DNA of 64,000 nucleotides, from NCBI RefSeq assembly GCF_004886325.1, contig NZ_QXFN01000003.1, forward strand, positions 186,001 to 250,000, read 5' to 3'. Position 1 is the stretch's first letter. Every line of letters begins with the position of its first letter. Position numbers and translations under genes: made by a program. The notes beneath the pieces were generated by a model. It did not search any database. It had not been told where the DNA came from and was given only the letters and a program-made list of their open reading frames with translations. Positions 16,619-25,147 of the stretch are shown here, piece after piece. The stretch is from Cellulomonas telluris (GTDB lineage: Bacteria; Actinomycetota; Actinomycetes; Actinomycetales; Cellulomonadaceae).

Positions 16619-17764
16619 GTGGAGCTCGACACCTGCGCCCTGCCCGGTCCCGGACCGGAGCCGGCCGACGCCCCCGTCCCGACGCACGGCGGCACACCGG
16701 CGCTCGCCGACCTGACGACGCTCCGCGTCGGCGGTCCCGTCGGCCGGTACGTCGAGACGACCACCGAGCAGGAGCTCGTCGCCGCGGTGCGCGACGCCGA
16801 CGCCGCCGGTGAGCCGCTGCTCGTGCTCGGCGGCGGGTCCAACGTGCTCGTCGCCGACGCCGGCTTCGACGGCGTCGTCGTCCGCGACGTGCGCGGCGGG
16901 GTCGAGGTCCCCGACGCCTCCGCGTGCGCGGGTGTCACGCTCACCGTGCCGGCCGGCACCGTGTGGGACGACGTCGTCGCGTACGCGGTGCAGCAGGAGC
17001 TCGTGGGCATCGAGGCGCTGTCCGGCATCCCCGGGTCGACCGGGGCGACGCCGGTGCAGAACGTCGGTGCGTACGGGCAGGAGGTCTCGACCACCATCTC
17101 GCAGGTGCGCGTGTGGGACCGCGGCCGGGGCCGGGTGCGCACGCTGCCGTGGGTGACGCTCGCGTTCGGGTACCGCACGTCGCTGCTCAAGCGCTCGCTG
17201 CGTCCCTCGGCCGACGACCCGCAGGCGCCCTGGGGCCCCACGCCCCGGTACGTCGTGCTGGACGTGACGTTCCAGCTGCGCGCCGGCTCCCTGTCGGCGC
17301 CGGTCGCGTACCCCGAGCTCGCGCGCGCACTCGACGTCGCCGTGGGGGAGCGCGCGCCGCTCGCGGACGTGCGCGCGGCCGTGCTCGCCCTGCGCGGGCG
17401 CAAGGGCATGGTGCTGGACGCGCCGGACCACGACACGTGGAGCGCGGGCTCGTTCTTCACCAACCCGGTGCTCCCGGCCGGGGAGGCCGACGGTCTGCCC
17501 GCGGAGGCACCCCGCTGGCCGATGCCCGACGGCAGCGTCAAGACCAGCGCCGCCTGGCTCATCGAGCACGCGGGCTTCGGGCGCGGGTACGGCGAGCCGG
17601 GGCCCGCGACGCTCTCGACGAAGCACACGCTCGCCCTGACGAACCGTGGCGACGCCCGTGCCGACGACCTCGTGCGCCTCGCACGCGAGCTGCGCGACGG
17701 CGTCCGGGACCGGTTCGGGGTCGTGCTCGAGCCGGAGCCGGTCCTCGTGGGCGTCGCACTCTGA
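16619..17764 (+). CDS. murB: UDP-N-acetylenolpyruvoylglucosamine reductase
   Basis: A 381-aa cytosolic flavoenzyme that reduces UDP-GlcNAc-enolpyruvate to UDP-MurNAc in peptidoglycan synthesis. The FAD-binding core is LVLGGGSNVLVADAGFDG, followed by LSGIPGSTGATPVQNVGAYG and FGYRTSLLK. The catalytic serine lies in GSFFTNP (Ser278). The C-terminal AAWLIEHAGFGRGYG and LSTKHTLALTNRGDA segments are typical of the MurB type with the extra YRTSLLK insertion. Start GTG 16619 is preceded by a -10-like TAGCCT (16607-16612) exactly 6 bases upstream and no Shine-Dalgarno, so it may be leaderless, with its own promoter at the end of the MFS gene. A GC-rich hairpin (about 17862-17893) downstream may terminate it. 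Confidence 0.96.
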   Translation: MELDTCALPGPGPEPADAPVPTHGGTPALADLTTLRVGGPVGRYVETTTEQELVAAVRDADAAGEPLLVLGGGSNVLVADAGFDGVVVRDVRGGVEVPDASACAGVTLTVPAGTVWDDVVAYAVQQELVGIEALSGIPGSTGATPVQNVGAYGQEVSTTISQVRVWDRGRGRVRTLPWVTLAFGYRTSLLKRSLRPSADDPQAPWGPTPRYVVLDVTFQLRAGSLSAPVAYPELARALDVAVGERAPLADVRAAVLALRGRKGMVLDAPDHDTWSAGSFFTNPVLPAGEADGLPAEAPRWPMPDGSVKTSAAWLIEHAGFGRGYGEPGPATLSTKHTLALTNRGDARADDLVRLARELRDGVRDRFGVVLEPEPVLVGVAL

Positions 17765-17946
17765 CGCGGTTCCGCCGGCACCGCGGGCGCGGACTGTAGC
17801 GAGGCCCTCACCCGGGGACAACCGTCCCGCGACGGGTTCCCTCCCTCCACCCTCCGGCCGTTCCCACCGCGCGCCCCGCGCGCCAGGGTGGGACTGCGCC
17901 GACGGCCGGCAGCGGAGCACGGCGGGCGCCGTCCAGGGGGACCCTC

Positions 17947-19785
17947 ATGACCAGACGACCGTCGCGTCACGCGCTCGCCGTGACCGCCGCCCTCGCGTGC
18001 CTGGCCACGGCTGCCGGCACGCTCACCGCCACGGGCGCCGCCGCGCACGACCGGCCCGGGCACGGCCCGGGCCACGACCGCACGCACCGGCTGGAGGCGT
18101 CGCGCGTGGACCGCGTCCCGACGCCCGACCCGGCGTGGACCGACTGCAGCGCCGCCTTCGGCGCCGGCGCGGAGTGCGGCAGCGTGACCCTGCCCCTCGA
18201 CTACGACCGCCCGCGCGGCGCCACCACGGACGTCGCGCTGCTCCGGGTCCGTGCGACCGACCCCGCGCAGCGCGTCGGCACGCTCTTCGTCAACCCCGGC
18301 GGTCCCGGCGGGTCCGGTGTCGAGCTCGCCGCGCTCGCCGACGCCCTGTTCTCGCCGGAGCTGCGGGCACGCTTCGACGTCGTCGGCTTCGACCCCCGCG
18401 GGACGAACTTCTCGACGCACGTGCAGTGCTTCCGCAGCGCCGAGGAGCAGGCGCAGGCGCTCGCGGGTCTGCAGCCGGTCGCGCCGGAGGGCCCGCAGGA
18501 GACCGCCGCCCAGGTCAGGGCCTCCACCGCGCTGGCGCGCGCCTGCTCGACGACCGGGACGCCCGAGTCGGCGTCGGTGTCCACCGCGCAGGTCGCCCGC
18601 GACCTCGACGTCCTGCGGCGCGCGGTGGGCGACGAGCGGCTCAACTACCTCGGCTTCTCCTACGGCAGCTACCTCGGCGCCGTGTACGCGAGCATGTTCC
18701 CGGACCGCTTCCGCGCGCTCGCCGTCGACGGCGTCGTCGACCCCGACGCGTTCCGCGGCACGCTCCGCACGGCGCACGTGCCGACGTTCGTGCGGACGGG
18801 GTCACCGCAGGCGAGCGGCGCGGCGCGCGACGAGCTGCTGGAGCGCTGCGCGGAGGCGGGGCCGTCGCGCTGCCTGCTCGCGGGGCTCGGCGACCCGGCG
18901 ACCGTGTACCGGTCGGTCGTCGACACCTCCCGCACGACGCCCGTGCCCGTGACGGACCCGTGGAGCGGTGCGGAGCTGCCCGTCGGGTACGACGAGGTGG
19001 TCTCGGTCGTGCAGTCGGTCCTCTACGTGCCGAACGCGCCGGCGGTCGTCGACGTCTTCGTCTGGGCGGTGCACCACCTGCAGCAGCCGCCGACGGAGGA
19101 GAACGCCGCCGTCCGGGCGCAGGCGCGCGCGGTCCTCGACCAGCTCGTCGCCCAGCTGTTCGGCCCGCTGCCCGACGAGGAGACCGAGCGCGCGAAGGCG
19201 GAGACCTTCGGGCGCGCGTGGCCCCCGTACCCGAGCGGTCTCGAGGCCGCGACGGCGGTGCTCTGCACGGACGGCCTGCACCCGCTGCGCGTCCGCGACG
19301 TCGCCGGCGCGGCGGAGCGCACCGAGCGGGAGGTCCCCGACTTCGGCGCGGTGTGGGCGTGGCCGTCCGCACCGTGCGCGCTGACGGCGTGGACCGCCCG
19401 CGACGAGGACGCCTGGGCCGGCGGGTTCTCGCCCCGCACGGCCGCTCCCGTGCTCGTCGTCGGCAACACGTGGGACCCGGCGACGCCGTACAGCGGCGCC
19501 GTCGCGCTCAGCCGGAAGCTGCCGAACAGCCGGCTGCTGTCGTCCGACTCGTGGGGCCACGGCGCGTACGGCACGTCGGCCTGCGCGACGGGTGCGATCG
19601 ACCGCTACCTCGTCGCGGGCGAGCTGCCCGCGCCGGGCACCTGGTGCGCGGGCGACGACCAGCCGTTCCCGGAGCCCGCGGGCGACGCGGCGCGCTCGTT
19701 CGCGACGGGCCCGGCCGTCCCCGAGGTCGCACCCCGGCCCGCCACACCGCCGCTGCCCACCGTCCCGGAGGTGCTGACGGACTGA
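17947..19785 (+). CDS. Secreted alpha/beta-hydrolase, tripeptidyl aminopeptidase-like
   Basis: A 612-aa exported serine hydrolase of the TAP/SlpD-E family, which trims tripeptides or other N-terminal residues from extracellular proteins. A Sec signal (RRPSRHALAVTAALACLATA, cleavage near residue 34) is followed by a His/Gly-rich stretch. The core has FVNPGGPGGSGVE (oxyanion loop), FDPRGTNFSTHVQCF, and nucleophile motif GFSYGS (Ser238). The C-terminal TAP domain carries Asp510 (NTWDPATPY) and His538 (SWGHGAYG), completing the triad. Several cysteines probably form disulfides. ATG 17947 follows GGGGG and fits the signal peptide. The 3' end overlaps the convergent adenosine deaminase frame by about 180 bases. 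Confidence 0.9.
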   Translation: MTRRPSRHALAVTAALACLATAAGTLTATGAAAHDRPGHGPGHDRTHRLEASRVDRVPTPDPAWTDCSAAFGAGAECGSVTLPLDYDRPRGATTDVALLRVRATDPAQRVGTLFVNPGGPGGSGVELAALADALFSPELRARFDVVGFDPRGTNFSTHVQCFRSAEEQAQALAGLQPVAPEGPQETAAQVRASTALARACSTTGTPESASVSTAQVARDLDVLRRAVGDERLNYLGFSYGSYLGAVYASMFPDRFRALAVDGVVDPDAFRGTLRTAHVPTFVRTGSPQASGAARDELLERCAEAGPSRCLLAGLGDPATVYRSVVDTSRTTPVPVTDPWSGAELPVGYDEVVSVVQSVLYVPNAPAVVDVFVWAVHHLQQPPTEENAAVRAQARAVLDQLVAQLFGPLPDEETERAKAETFGRAWPPYPSGLEAATAVLCTDGLHPLRVRDVAGAAERTEREVPDFGAVWAWPSAPCALTAWTARDEDAWAGGFSPRTAAPVLVVGNTWDPATPYSGAVALSRKLPNSRLLSSDSWGHGAYGTSACATGAIDRYLVAGELPAPGTWCAGDDQPFPEPAGDAARSFATGPAVPEVAPRPATPPLPTVPEVLTD

Positions 19786-20822
19786 CCGGCGTCCGCGTCC
19801 GCCGGGTCGTCGGCGAGCCACGCGTCCACCCCGGCGAGCAGCCGGGCGCGCGTGGCCGCCGACGCCCGGCAGGCGCGGATCGACGCGCGGGCCAGGTCGG
19901 CCAGCTCCGCGTCGCCGAACCCGTGCACGTCCCGGGCGATGCGGTACTGGTCCACCAGGCGCGAGCGGAAGAGCAGCGGGTCGTCCGCGCCGAGCGCGAC
20001 CGTGGCCCCCGCCTCGACGAGCGGACGCAACGGCACCTCCGACGCCGTCGCGTAGACCCCGAGGGAGACGTTCGAGGCGGGGCACAGCTCGAGCGCGACG
20101 CCCTCCTCGACCACCCGGGCGAGCACCCGCGGGTCCTCGCCGCTGCGCACGCCGTGCCCGAGGCGCTCGGGGCGCAGGTGGTCGAGCACGTCCTCCACGT
20201 GCGCGGGACCGAGCAGCTCGCCGCCGTGGGGGACGCTCGCCAGTCCTGCGCGCCGCGCGATCGCGAACGCCGGCGCGAACTCGGCCGTCTCGCCCCGTCG
20301 CTCGTCGTTCGACAGCCCGAACCCGATCACCTCACCGGGGCCGTCCCCGGCGTGCCGCACCGCGAGCCGGGCGAGGGCCCGGGCGTCCAGCGGGTGCCGC
20401 GTCCGCGACGCCGCGACGACGACGCCGACCTCGACGCCGGTGGCGAGCGACGCGCGGCGCGCCTCGTCCAGCACGATCTCGAGCGCGGGCGTCAGGCCCC
20501 CGACGAACGGCGCGTACGACGTCGGGTCGACCTGGATCTCGAGCCGGCCGGAGCCCTCGGCCGCGTCGTCCGCGACGGCCTCGGCGACGACGCGCCGCAT
20601 GTCCTCCTCGCCGCGCACGCAGGCCCGCGCCGCGTCGTACAGCCGCTGGAAGCGGAACCAGCCGCGCTCGTCGGCCGGCACCACGAGGGGGTCGGCCTCG
20701 AGCAGCACGCGGGGGAGACGGATGCCGTGCCGCTCCGCGAGCTCGGCCAGCGTCGCCACGCGCATCGACCCCGTGAAGTGCAGGTGCAGGTGCGCCTTCG
20801 GCAGCCGGGCGAGGTCACGCAT
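19605..20822 (-). CDS. add: Adenosine deaminase with C-terminal extension
   Basis: A 405-aa zinc hydrolase that converts adenosine to inosine in purine salvage. Zinc ligands are in KAHLHLHFTGSM (residues 9-20). The substrate-binding and catalytic motifs SVPHGGE, ERLGHGVRS, ELCPASNVSLG and GADDPLLF follow in order. The start is ATG 20822, with MRDLARLPKAHLH matching actinobacterial enzymes. The family-like region ends near residue 340. The last about 60 residues are Ser/Thr/Gly/Ala-rich and are encoded entirely antisense to the 3' end of the hydrolase gene. No in-frame stop occurs earlier, so the overlap is real in sequence terms. It may be a stop-loss extension. Confidence 0.9.
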   Translation of the reverse strand: MRDLARLPKAHLHLHFTGSMRVATLAELAERHGIRLPRVLLEADPLVVPADERGWFRFQRLYDAARACVRGEEDMRRVVAEAVADDAAEGSGRLEIQVDPTSYAPFVGGLTPALEIVLDEARRASLATGVEVGVVVAASRTRHPLDARALARLAVRHAGDGPGEVIGFGLSNDERRGETAEFAPAFAIARRAGLASVPHGGELLGPAHVEDVLDHLRPERLGHGVRSGEDPRVLARVVEEGVALELCPASNVSLGVYATASEVPLRPLVEAGATVALGADDPLLFRSRLVDQYRIARDVHGFGDAELADLARASIRACRASAATRARLLAGVDAWLADDPADADAGQSVSTSGTVGSGGVAGRGATSGTAGPVANERAASPAGSGNGWSSPAHQVPGAGSSPATR

Positions 20823-20859
20823 CCGCGTCAGTCTGCCAGCAGGGGACCCGGCCCGCTCC

Positions 20860-21531
20860 TCACACGGAGGCGTCGACGAGGCGGTAGCCGACGCCGCGGA
20901 TCGTGTCGAAGTGCTCGGCGCCGATCTTGCGGCGCAGGTACCGCACGTAGACGTCCACGACGTTCGATCCGGGGTCGAAGTCGTAGCCCCACACCTCGGA
21001 CAGCAGCCGCTCGCGCGTGAGCACGTCGCCCGGGTTGCGCATGAACGTCTCGGCGAGGGCGAACTCGCGGGCCGACAGGTCCACCTCGGTGTCGTCCACG
21101 CGCATGCGCCGCGTGCGCAGGTCGAGCTGCAGCCGGCCGTGCACGAGCACGTTCCCGCGGCCGCCCTGCGCCGGTGCCCGCAGCCGCAGCCGGATGCGGG
21201 CGAGCAGCTCCTCGAACCGGAACGGCTTGGCCATGTAGTCGTCCGCACCGGACTCCAGGCCGGCGACGGTGTCGGTCACCGACGAGCGCGCGGTGAGCAC
21301 GATGACGGGCAGCTCGTACCGCTCGCCGCGCAGCAGCCGCAGCACCTCGAAGCCGTCCATGTCGCCCAGGCCGAGGTCGAGCACGAGCAGGTCGACGCCG
21401 CCGCGCTCGACGTGCTCGAGCGCGAGCTCGCCGGTGGCGACGGTCGTCGCCTCGTAGCCGTGCGCGCGCAGGCCCTTGGCGACGAAGGCGGCGATCCGCT
21501 CCTCGTCCTCGGCGATGAGGATGTGGGTCAT
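20860..21531 (-). CDS. OmpR-family response regulator
   Basis: A 223-aa DNA-binding regulator. The receiver domain (1-120) shows the acidic pocket AEDEE, phospho-acceptor Asp52 in LLVLDLGLGD, and Lys in YMAKPF. The C-terminal winged helix (about 130-223) has LSAREFALAETFMRNPG and NVVDVYVRYLRRKIG, ending with the YRL motif. Its start ATG overlaps the stop of the upstream histidine kinase by four bases (ATGA, 21528-21531), so the pair is one translational unit with the kinase first, the reverse of the usual order. Target genes are unknown. It ends 37 bases before the adenosine deaminase start, without an obvious terminator. Confidence 0.94.
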   Translation of the reverse strand: MTHILIAEDEERIAAFVAKGLRAHGYEATTVATGELALEHVERGGVDLLVLDLGLGDMDGFEVLRLLRGERYELPVIVLTARSSVTDTVAGLESGADDYMAKPFRFEELLARIRLRLRAPAQGGRGNVLVHGRLQLDLRTRRMRVDDTEVDLSAREFALAETFMRNPGDVLTRERLLSEVWGYDFDPGSNVVDVYVRYLRRKIGAEHFDTIRGVGYRLVDASV

Positions 21532-23072
21532 CGGTGGGGCTCCACGAGGTCGTAGGACACGTCGGACGCGCCGTCGACGAGGCCGACGGCGGGCAGGTCG
21601 AGGACGAAGACGACGCCGGGGCCGGCGCCGGGGGGCGGGTGCTCGAGGAACACCCGGCCGCCGTGGGCCGTGACGATCGCGGCGACGATCGGCAGGCCGA
21701 GCCCCGCGCCGTGCTGCACCCGGTCGGCCTGCCCGCGGTGGAAGCGCTCGAAGATCCGCTCCTCCTCCTCGGGCGGCACACCCGGCCCCTCGTCGCGCAC
21801 CCACAGCAGCAGGCGCTCGCCGGCGACCTCGCTGCCGAGACGCACGGTCGACCCGGGGGCGGAGAACCGGACGGCGTTCGCGAGCAGCTGGAGCCACGCC
21901 TGCGTGATGCGCTGCGCGTCGAGGTGCGCGGTGACGTCGGCACGGGAGACGACGACGAACCGCCGCTCGCCGAGGCCGCGCGCCTTCTCCAGGACGTCGT
22001 CCGTCAGCCGGCCGACGTCGACCGGCGCGGGCCGCACGAAGTCGGGCCGGTCCGCGGTCGCCAGGGTCACGAGGTCGTCGACGAGGCGCTGCATGCGGTC
22101 GAGCTCGTCCAGCGCGAGCGCCTGGGTGGCGCGCACGTCGGCGGCGTCGGAGGGGTCGAGGAGCTCGAGGTGCCCGCGGACGATCGTCAGCGGCGTCCGC
22201 AGCTCGTGACCGACGTCGTCGAGCAGCTCGCGCTGCGAGCCGAAGGCGCGCTCGAGCCGGTCGAGCATCGCGTTGACCGAGCCCGCCAGGTCGGCGAGGT
22301 CGTCCGAGCCCCGCACGGCGATCCGCTCGGACAGGTCGGACTCGGTGACGCGACGCACGGTGTCGCGCAGCAGGCGCACGGGGCGCAGCATCCGCCCGAC
22401 GACGAACCACGCGACGACCGACACGACCACGAGCGCGAACAGGCCGACGGCGGAGTACGTGAGCACGACGCGCCGGACGTCGGCCGTCAGGGCGGAGCGG
22501 TCGAACGCGACGACGAAGAGCCCCTCCGACTCCGGCTCCGCCTCGATCCGCACCGGCACGGCGACCAGCCGGTACTCGGTGACCGCCGTGCGGACGGTGC
22601 GGGGGCGCGCGTCGCGGCCGCGGTCGTCGGCGTGCGCGCGCAGCCAGGCCATGAGCTCCTCGTCCGTGTCGAGCCGCACCGCACCGGTCTCGTCGGCGGG
22701 CCGCCAGCCCAGCTGCCCGTCCTGGAGGGCGAGCACGCCCTCGTGCTCACCCGGCACGCGCGCCTCGACGGCCTCGCGCAGCAACCGGTCGAGCGAGGTC
22801 CAGGGCACGCGCTCGTTCTCGTCCCCGGGGCTCGGCTCACCCGCCTCGAGGGCGCGCAGCGCCGCCACCGCGCGCGTCAGGGAGTCGGCGATCCGCGCGT
22901 CGGCGTCGCGCTGCTGCAGGGCGAGACCCGTCGCGCCGGCGACGGTCAGGGCCGTGGCGGTGAGGGCCACGACCGCCGCGAGCAGCCGGGTCCGGACGGT
23001 GGCGCCGGCCCGGCCCGGCCGCGTGCCCTGCGGGTCGACGGCCGAGCCGCCGTGACCCGCCGCGCTCGCCAT
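21528..23072 (-). CDS. HAMP-type sensor histidine kinase
   Basis: A 514-aa membrane kinase. Transmembrane helix 1 is at about residues 28-51, an extracytoplasmic sensor domain follows (about 52-200), then helix 2 (about 203-227), HAMP, and HisKA with VGHELRTPLTIVRGH (phospho-His289). The HATPase part has the N box LLANAVRFSAPGS, DEGPGVPPEEEERIFERF, and the G2 box HGAGLGLPIVAAI. Start ATG 23072 has a -10-like CATACT ending 7 bases upstream on its strand and no Shine-Dalgarno, so the mRNA is possibly leaderless. It forms an operon with the downstream OmpR-type regulator. A 17-bp palindrome lies just upstream in the promoter. The signal sensed cannot be inferred. Confidence 0.93.
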   Translation of the reverse strand: MASAAGHGGSAVDPQGTRPGRAGATVRTRLLAAVVALTATALTVAGATGLALQQRDADARIADSLTRAVAALRALEAGEPSPGDENERVPWTSLDRLLREAVEARVPGEHEGVLALQDGQLGWRPADETGAVRLDTDEELMAWLRAHADDRGRDARPRTVRTAVTEYRLVAVPVRIEAEPESEGLFVVAFDRSALTADVRRVVLTYSAVGLFALVVVSVVAWFVVGRMLRPVRLLRDTVRRVTESDLSERIAVRGSDDLADLAGSVNAMLDRLERAFGSQRELLDDVGHELRTPLTIVRGHLELLDPSDAADVRATQALALDELDRMQRLVDDLVTLATADRPDFVRPAPVDVGRLTDDVLEKARGLGERRFVVVSRADVTAHLDAQRITQAWLQLLANAVRFSAPGSTVRLGSEVAGERLLLWVRDEGPGVPPEEEERIFERFHRGQADRVQHGAGLGLPIVAAIVTAHGGRVFLEHPPPGAGPGVVFVLDLPAVGLVDGASDVSYDLVEPHR

Positions 23073-23087
23073 GGCGCCCAGTATGGT

Positions 23088-23104
23088 CGGGTGTCCGACA
23101 CCCG
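23088..23104. promoter_or_regulatory. 17-bp palindrome in the promoter of the kinase/regulator operon
   Basis: CGGGTGTC-C-GACACCCG, 8-base arms around one base, lies between the -10-like box (23080-23085, minus strand) and the expected -35 position. It is too tight for an RNA hairpin loop, so a dimeric DNA-binding protein site, for example an autoregulatory site, is more likely. Confidence 0.5.
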
Positions 23105-23137
23105 GTGAAGGTCGTCCCGTTTCGTCGCGTGCGCGCC

Positions 23138-23770
23138 TCAGGCGCCGGGCAGGATCCCGCGCTCGATCGCGACCGTCACCGCACGGGTGCGGTCGTCCAC
23201 GCCGAGCTTCGCGAACGCGCGGAGCAGGTGGGTCTTGACCGTCGCCTCGGTGATGAACAGCTCCCGCCCGACGGCGGCGTTCGACAGGCCGCGGGCCACG
23301 CCGGCCAGGACCTCGACCTCCCGCGGCGTCAGGCGCTCGGCCGTGTCCCCGCGCACCTGCTGGACGAGCCGACGCGCGACCGACGGGGACAGCGCGGACT
23401 CCCCGCGGGCCGCGGCGCGCACCCCCGCGACGAGCTGGTCGCGCGGGGTGTCCTTCAGCAGGTACCCGGTGGCGCCCGCCTCGACGGCACGCAGGATGTC
23501 GGTGTCGGTCTCGTACGTCGTGAGCACGAGCACGTGGACCCCCGGCAGGGTCGCGACGATGCGGGCGGTCGCGTCCGCGCCGTCCGTCCCCGGCATGCGC
23601 AGGTCCATGAGGACGAGGTCCGGGCGCAGCGACGTCGCGAGCGCGACCGCCTCCTCGCCGTCGCCGGCCTCGCCGACCACCTCGACGTCGGGCTCGAGCG
23701 CGAGCAGGCCCGTCAGCCCGGAACGGACGACGGGGTGGTCGTCGGCGACGAGGACGCGGACGGTGCTCAC
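23138..23770 (-). CDS. NarL/LuxR-family response regulator
   Basis: A 210-aa regulator with an N-terminal receiver domain (VLVADDHPVVRSGL, phospho-acceptor Asp56 in LVLMDLRMPG, LLKDTP with the conserved Lys) and a C-terminal LuxR-type helix-turn-helix (LTPREVEVLAGVARGLSNAA, then VKTHLLRAFAKLGV). Start GTG 23770 overlaps the upstream kinase stop by four bases (GTGA). It works with the seven-gene-neighbourhood sensor directly upstream and is a candidate regulator of the ABC-2 exporter that follows upstream on the same strand, a common linkage in Actinobacteria. Nothing unusual in length or key residues. Confidence 0.94.
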   Translation of the reverse strand: MSTVRVLVADDHPVVRSGLTGLLALEPDVEVVGEAGDGEEAVALATSLRPDLVLMDLRMPGTDGADATARIVATLPGVHVLVLTTYETDTDILRAVEAGATGYLLKDTPRDQLVAGVRAAARGESALSPSVARRLVQQVRGDTAERLTPREVEVLAGVARGLSNAAVGRELFITEATVKTHLLRAFAKLGVDDRTRAVTVAIERGILPGA

Positions 23771-25068
23771 GGCTGCTCCTGCGGGTGCGCGGGCGGGACG
23801 GTGGGGTCGGCGGGTGCGGTGCGGACGGTGTCGGGGTCGTCGGCGGCCGCCGGGGCGGGGACGCGCAGGCGCACGCGCGTGCCCGCGCCCGGGGCACCGC
23901 TGACGTCGAGCGCGCCGCCCGCGGCGTCCACGCGGGCGCGCATGCCCCGCAGCCCGTTGCCCTCGGACGTGCCGGGGGCGAGCCCGGTGCCGTCGTCGAC
24001 GACCTCCAGGAGGACGTCGTCGCCCGTGCGGACCAGGCGCAGCGTGACCGACGAGGCGGCCGCGTGCTTGCGGACGTTCGCGAGCGCCTCCTGGGCCGCG
24101 CGCAGCAGCACGACCTGCTGCTCGCGCCCGACGCCGTCGTCGGTCACGTCCTCGACCTGCACGCGCACCCCGGTCTCCTCCCCGAACCGCTGCGCGAGCC
24201 GGCGCAGCGCCGCCGCGAGCCCGCCGTCGTCGAGCCCCGGCGGGGCGAACGCCGCGACGAGCGCGCGCGCCTCGGCGAGGTTGTCCCGCGCGACGTCCTC
24301 GATGTGGCGCAGCCGCGTGCGCGCCTGGTCGACCCGGTCGTGGTCCAGCTCCGCGGACGCCGCCTGCGCGAGCATGACGACCGACGTGAAGCCCTGCGCG
24401 AGCGTGTCGTGGATCTCCCCGGCGAGCCGCGCCCGCTCGGCGAGCACGCCGGACGCGTGGTGCGACGCCGCGAGCTCGTCCTGCGCCGCGCGCAGCTCGT
24501 CGAGCAGGTACGCGCGCTCCTCGCTCTGCTCCGCGACCTGCGTGACCCACAGGCCCAGGACGACCGCGAACACGAGCGCGACGGCGAACTGCCCGGCGAT
24601 CTCGGCCAGGCCCGCGCCGTCCGGACGCAGCCGTGTGCTCGCGGACGCGGTGATGCCGACGGTCAGCGCCACGCTCCACAGCACGCCCGCCACCCGGCGG
24701 CGGCTGAAGAACCAGATGTGGGAGTACGCGACGAACAGCAGCACGCTGCCGATGCCTCCGAGCCCGACCTGCACGACCATCACGACGACGAGCACGGCGA
24801 GGTAGGCGTCGGCGCGGTGCGGGTCCCCGCGCAGGGCGGCCTGCCTGCCGAGCAGGGCGTAGGCGACCACGAGCACCGCGACGTGGACGAGCGCGAGGAC
24901 CGTGCGGTGCGCGGGCATGGCGTCGACGAGGAGGGCGACCGTGTAGACGCCCAGCATCGCGACGAAGAAGAGGTCCCACGTCCGCAGCGTGCGCAGCCAG
25001 AAGCCGTGCCGGTCGACGCCCTCGTCCTCGGACGCGTCCGCGGCCGGCGGGGGAGCGGAGGCGCTCAT
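23767..25068 (-). CDS. NarL-type sensor histidine kinase
   Basis: A 433-aa kinase with about six N-terminal membrane helices (residues 30-175) and no large extracellular domain, implying sensing in or at the membrane, as in DesK/LiaS-like kinases. A coiled stretch (EQSEERAYLLDELRAAQDEL) leads to the HisKA_3 phosphorylation site in LAGEIHDTLAQG (His220), then an HATPase with RHIEDVARDNLAEARALV, NVRKHAAASSVTLRL and DDGTGLAPGTSEGNGLRGMR. Start ATG 25068. It overlaps the LuxR-type regulator by four bases. Located 80 bases downstream of an ABC-2 exporter pair, it may sense cell-envelope-active compounds and control that exporter, which is an inference from context. Confidence 0.93.
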   Translation of the reverse strand: MSASAPPPAADASEDEGVDRHGFWLRTLRTWDLFFVAMLGVYTVALLVDAMPAHRTVLALVHVAVLVVAYALLGRQAALRGDPHRADAYLAVLVVVMVVQVGLGGIGSVLLFVAYSHIWFFSRRRVAGVLWSVALTVGITASASTRLRPDGAGLAEIAGQFAVALVFAVVLGLWVTQVAEQSEERAYLLDELRAAQDELAASHHASGVLAERARLAGEIHDTLAQGFTSVVMLAQAASAELDHDRVDQARTRLRHIEDVARDNLAEARALVAAFAPPGLDDGGLAAALRRLAQRFGEETGVRVQVEDVTDDGVGREQQVVLLRAAQEALANVRKHAAASSVTLRLVRTGDDVLLEVVDDGTGLAPGTSEGNGLRGMRARVDAAGGALDVSGAPGAGTRVRLRVPAPAAADDPDTVRTAPADPTVPPAHPQEQP

Positions 25069-25147
25069 GACGCGACCCTCTCACGCCGCGGCCGGCCGCC
25101 GCCGGGAGCACCCGACGGACGGCCGGCCACATGCGACGAGGGCGCGC

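Noticed and set aside
14896-18777. 1293-codon open frame on the minus strand
   Set aside because: It runs antisense across the MFS, murB and hydrolase genes, has biased Arg/Ala/Pro/Ser-rich composition and no recognisable domain. It is a shadow of high-GC coding.
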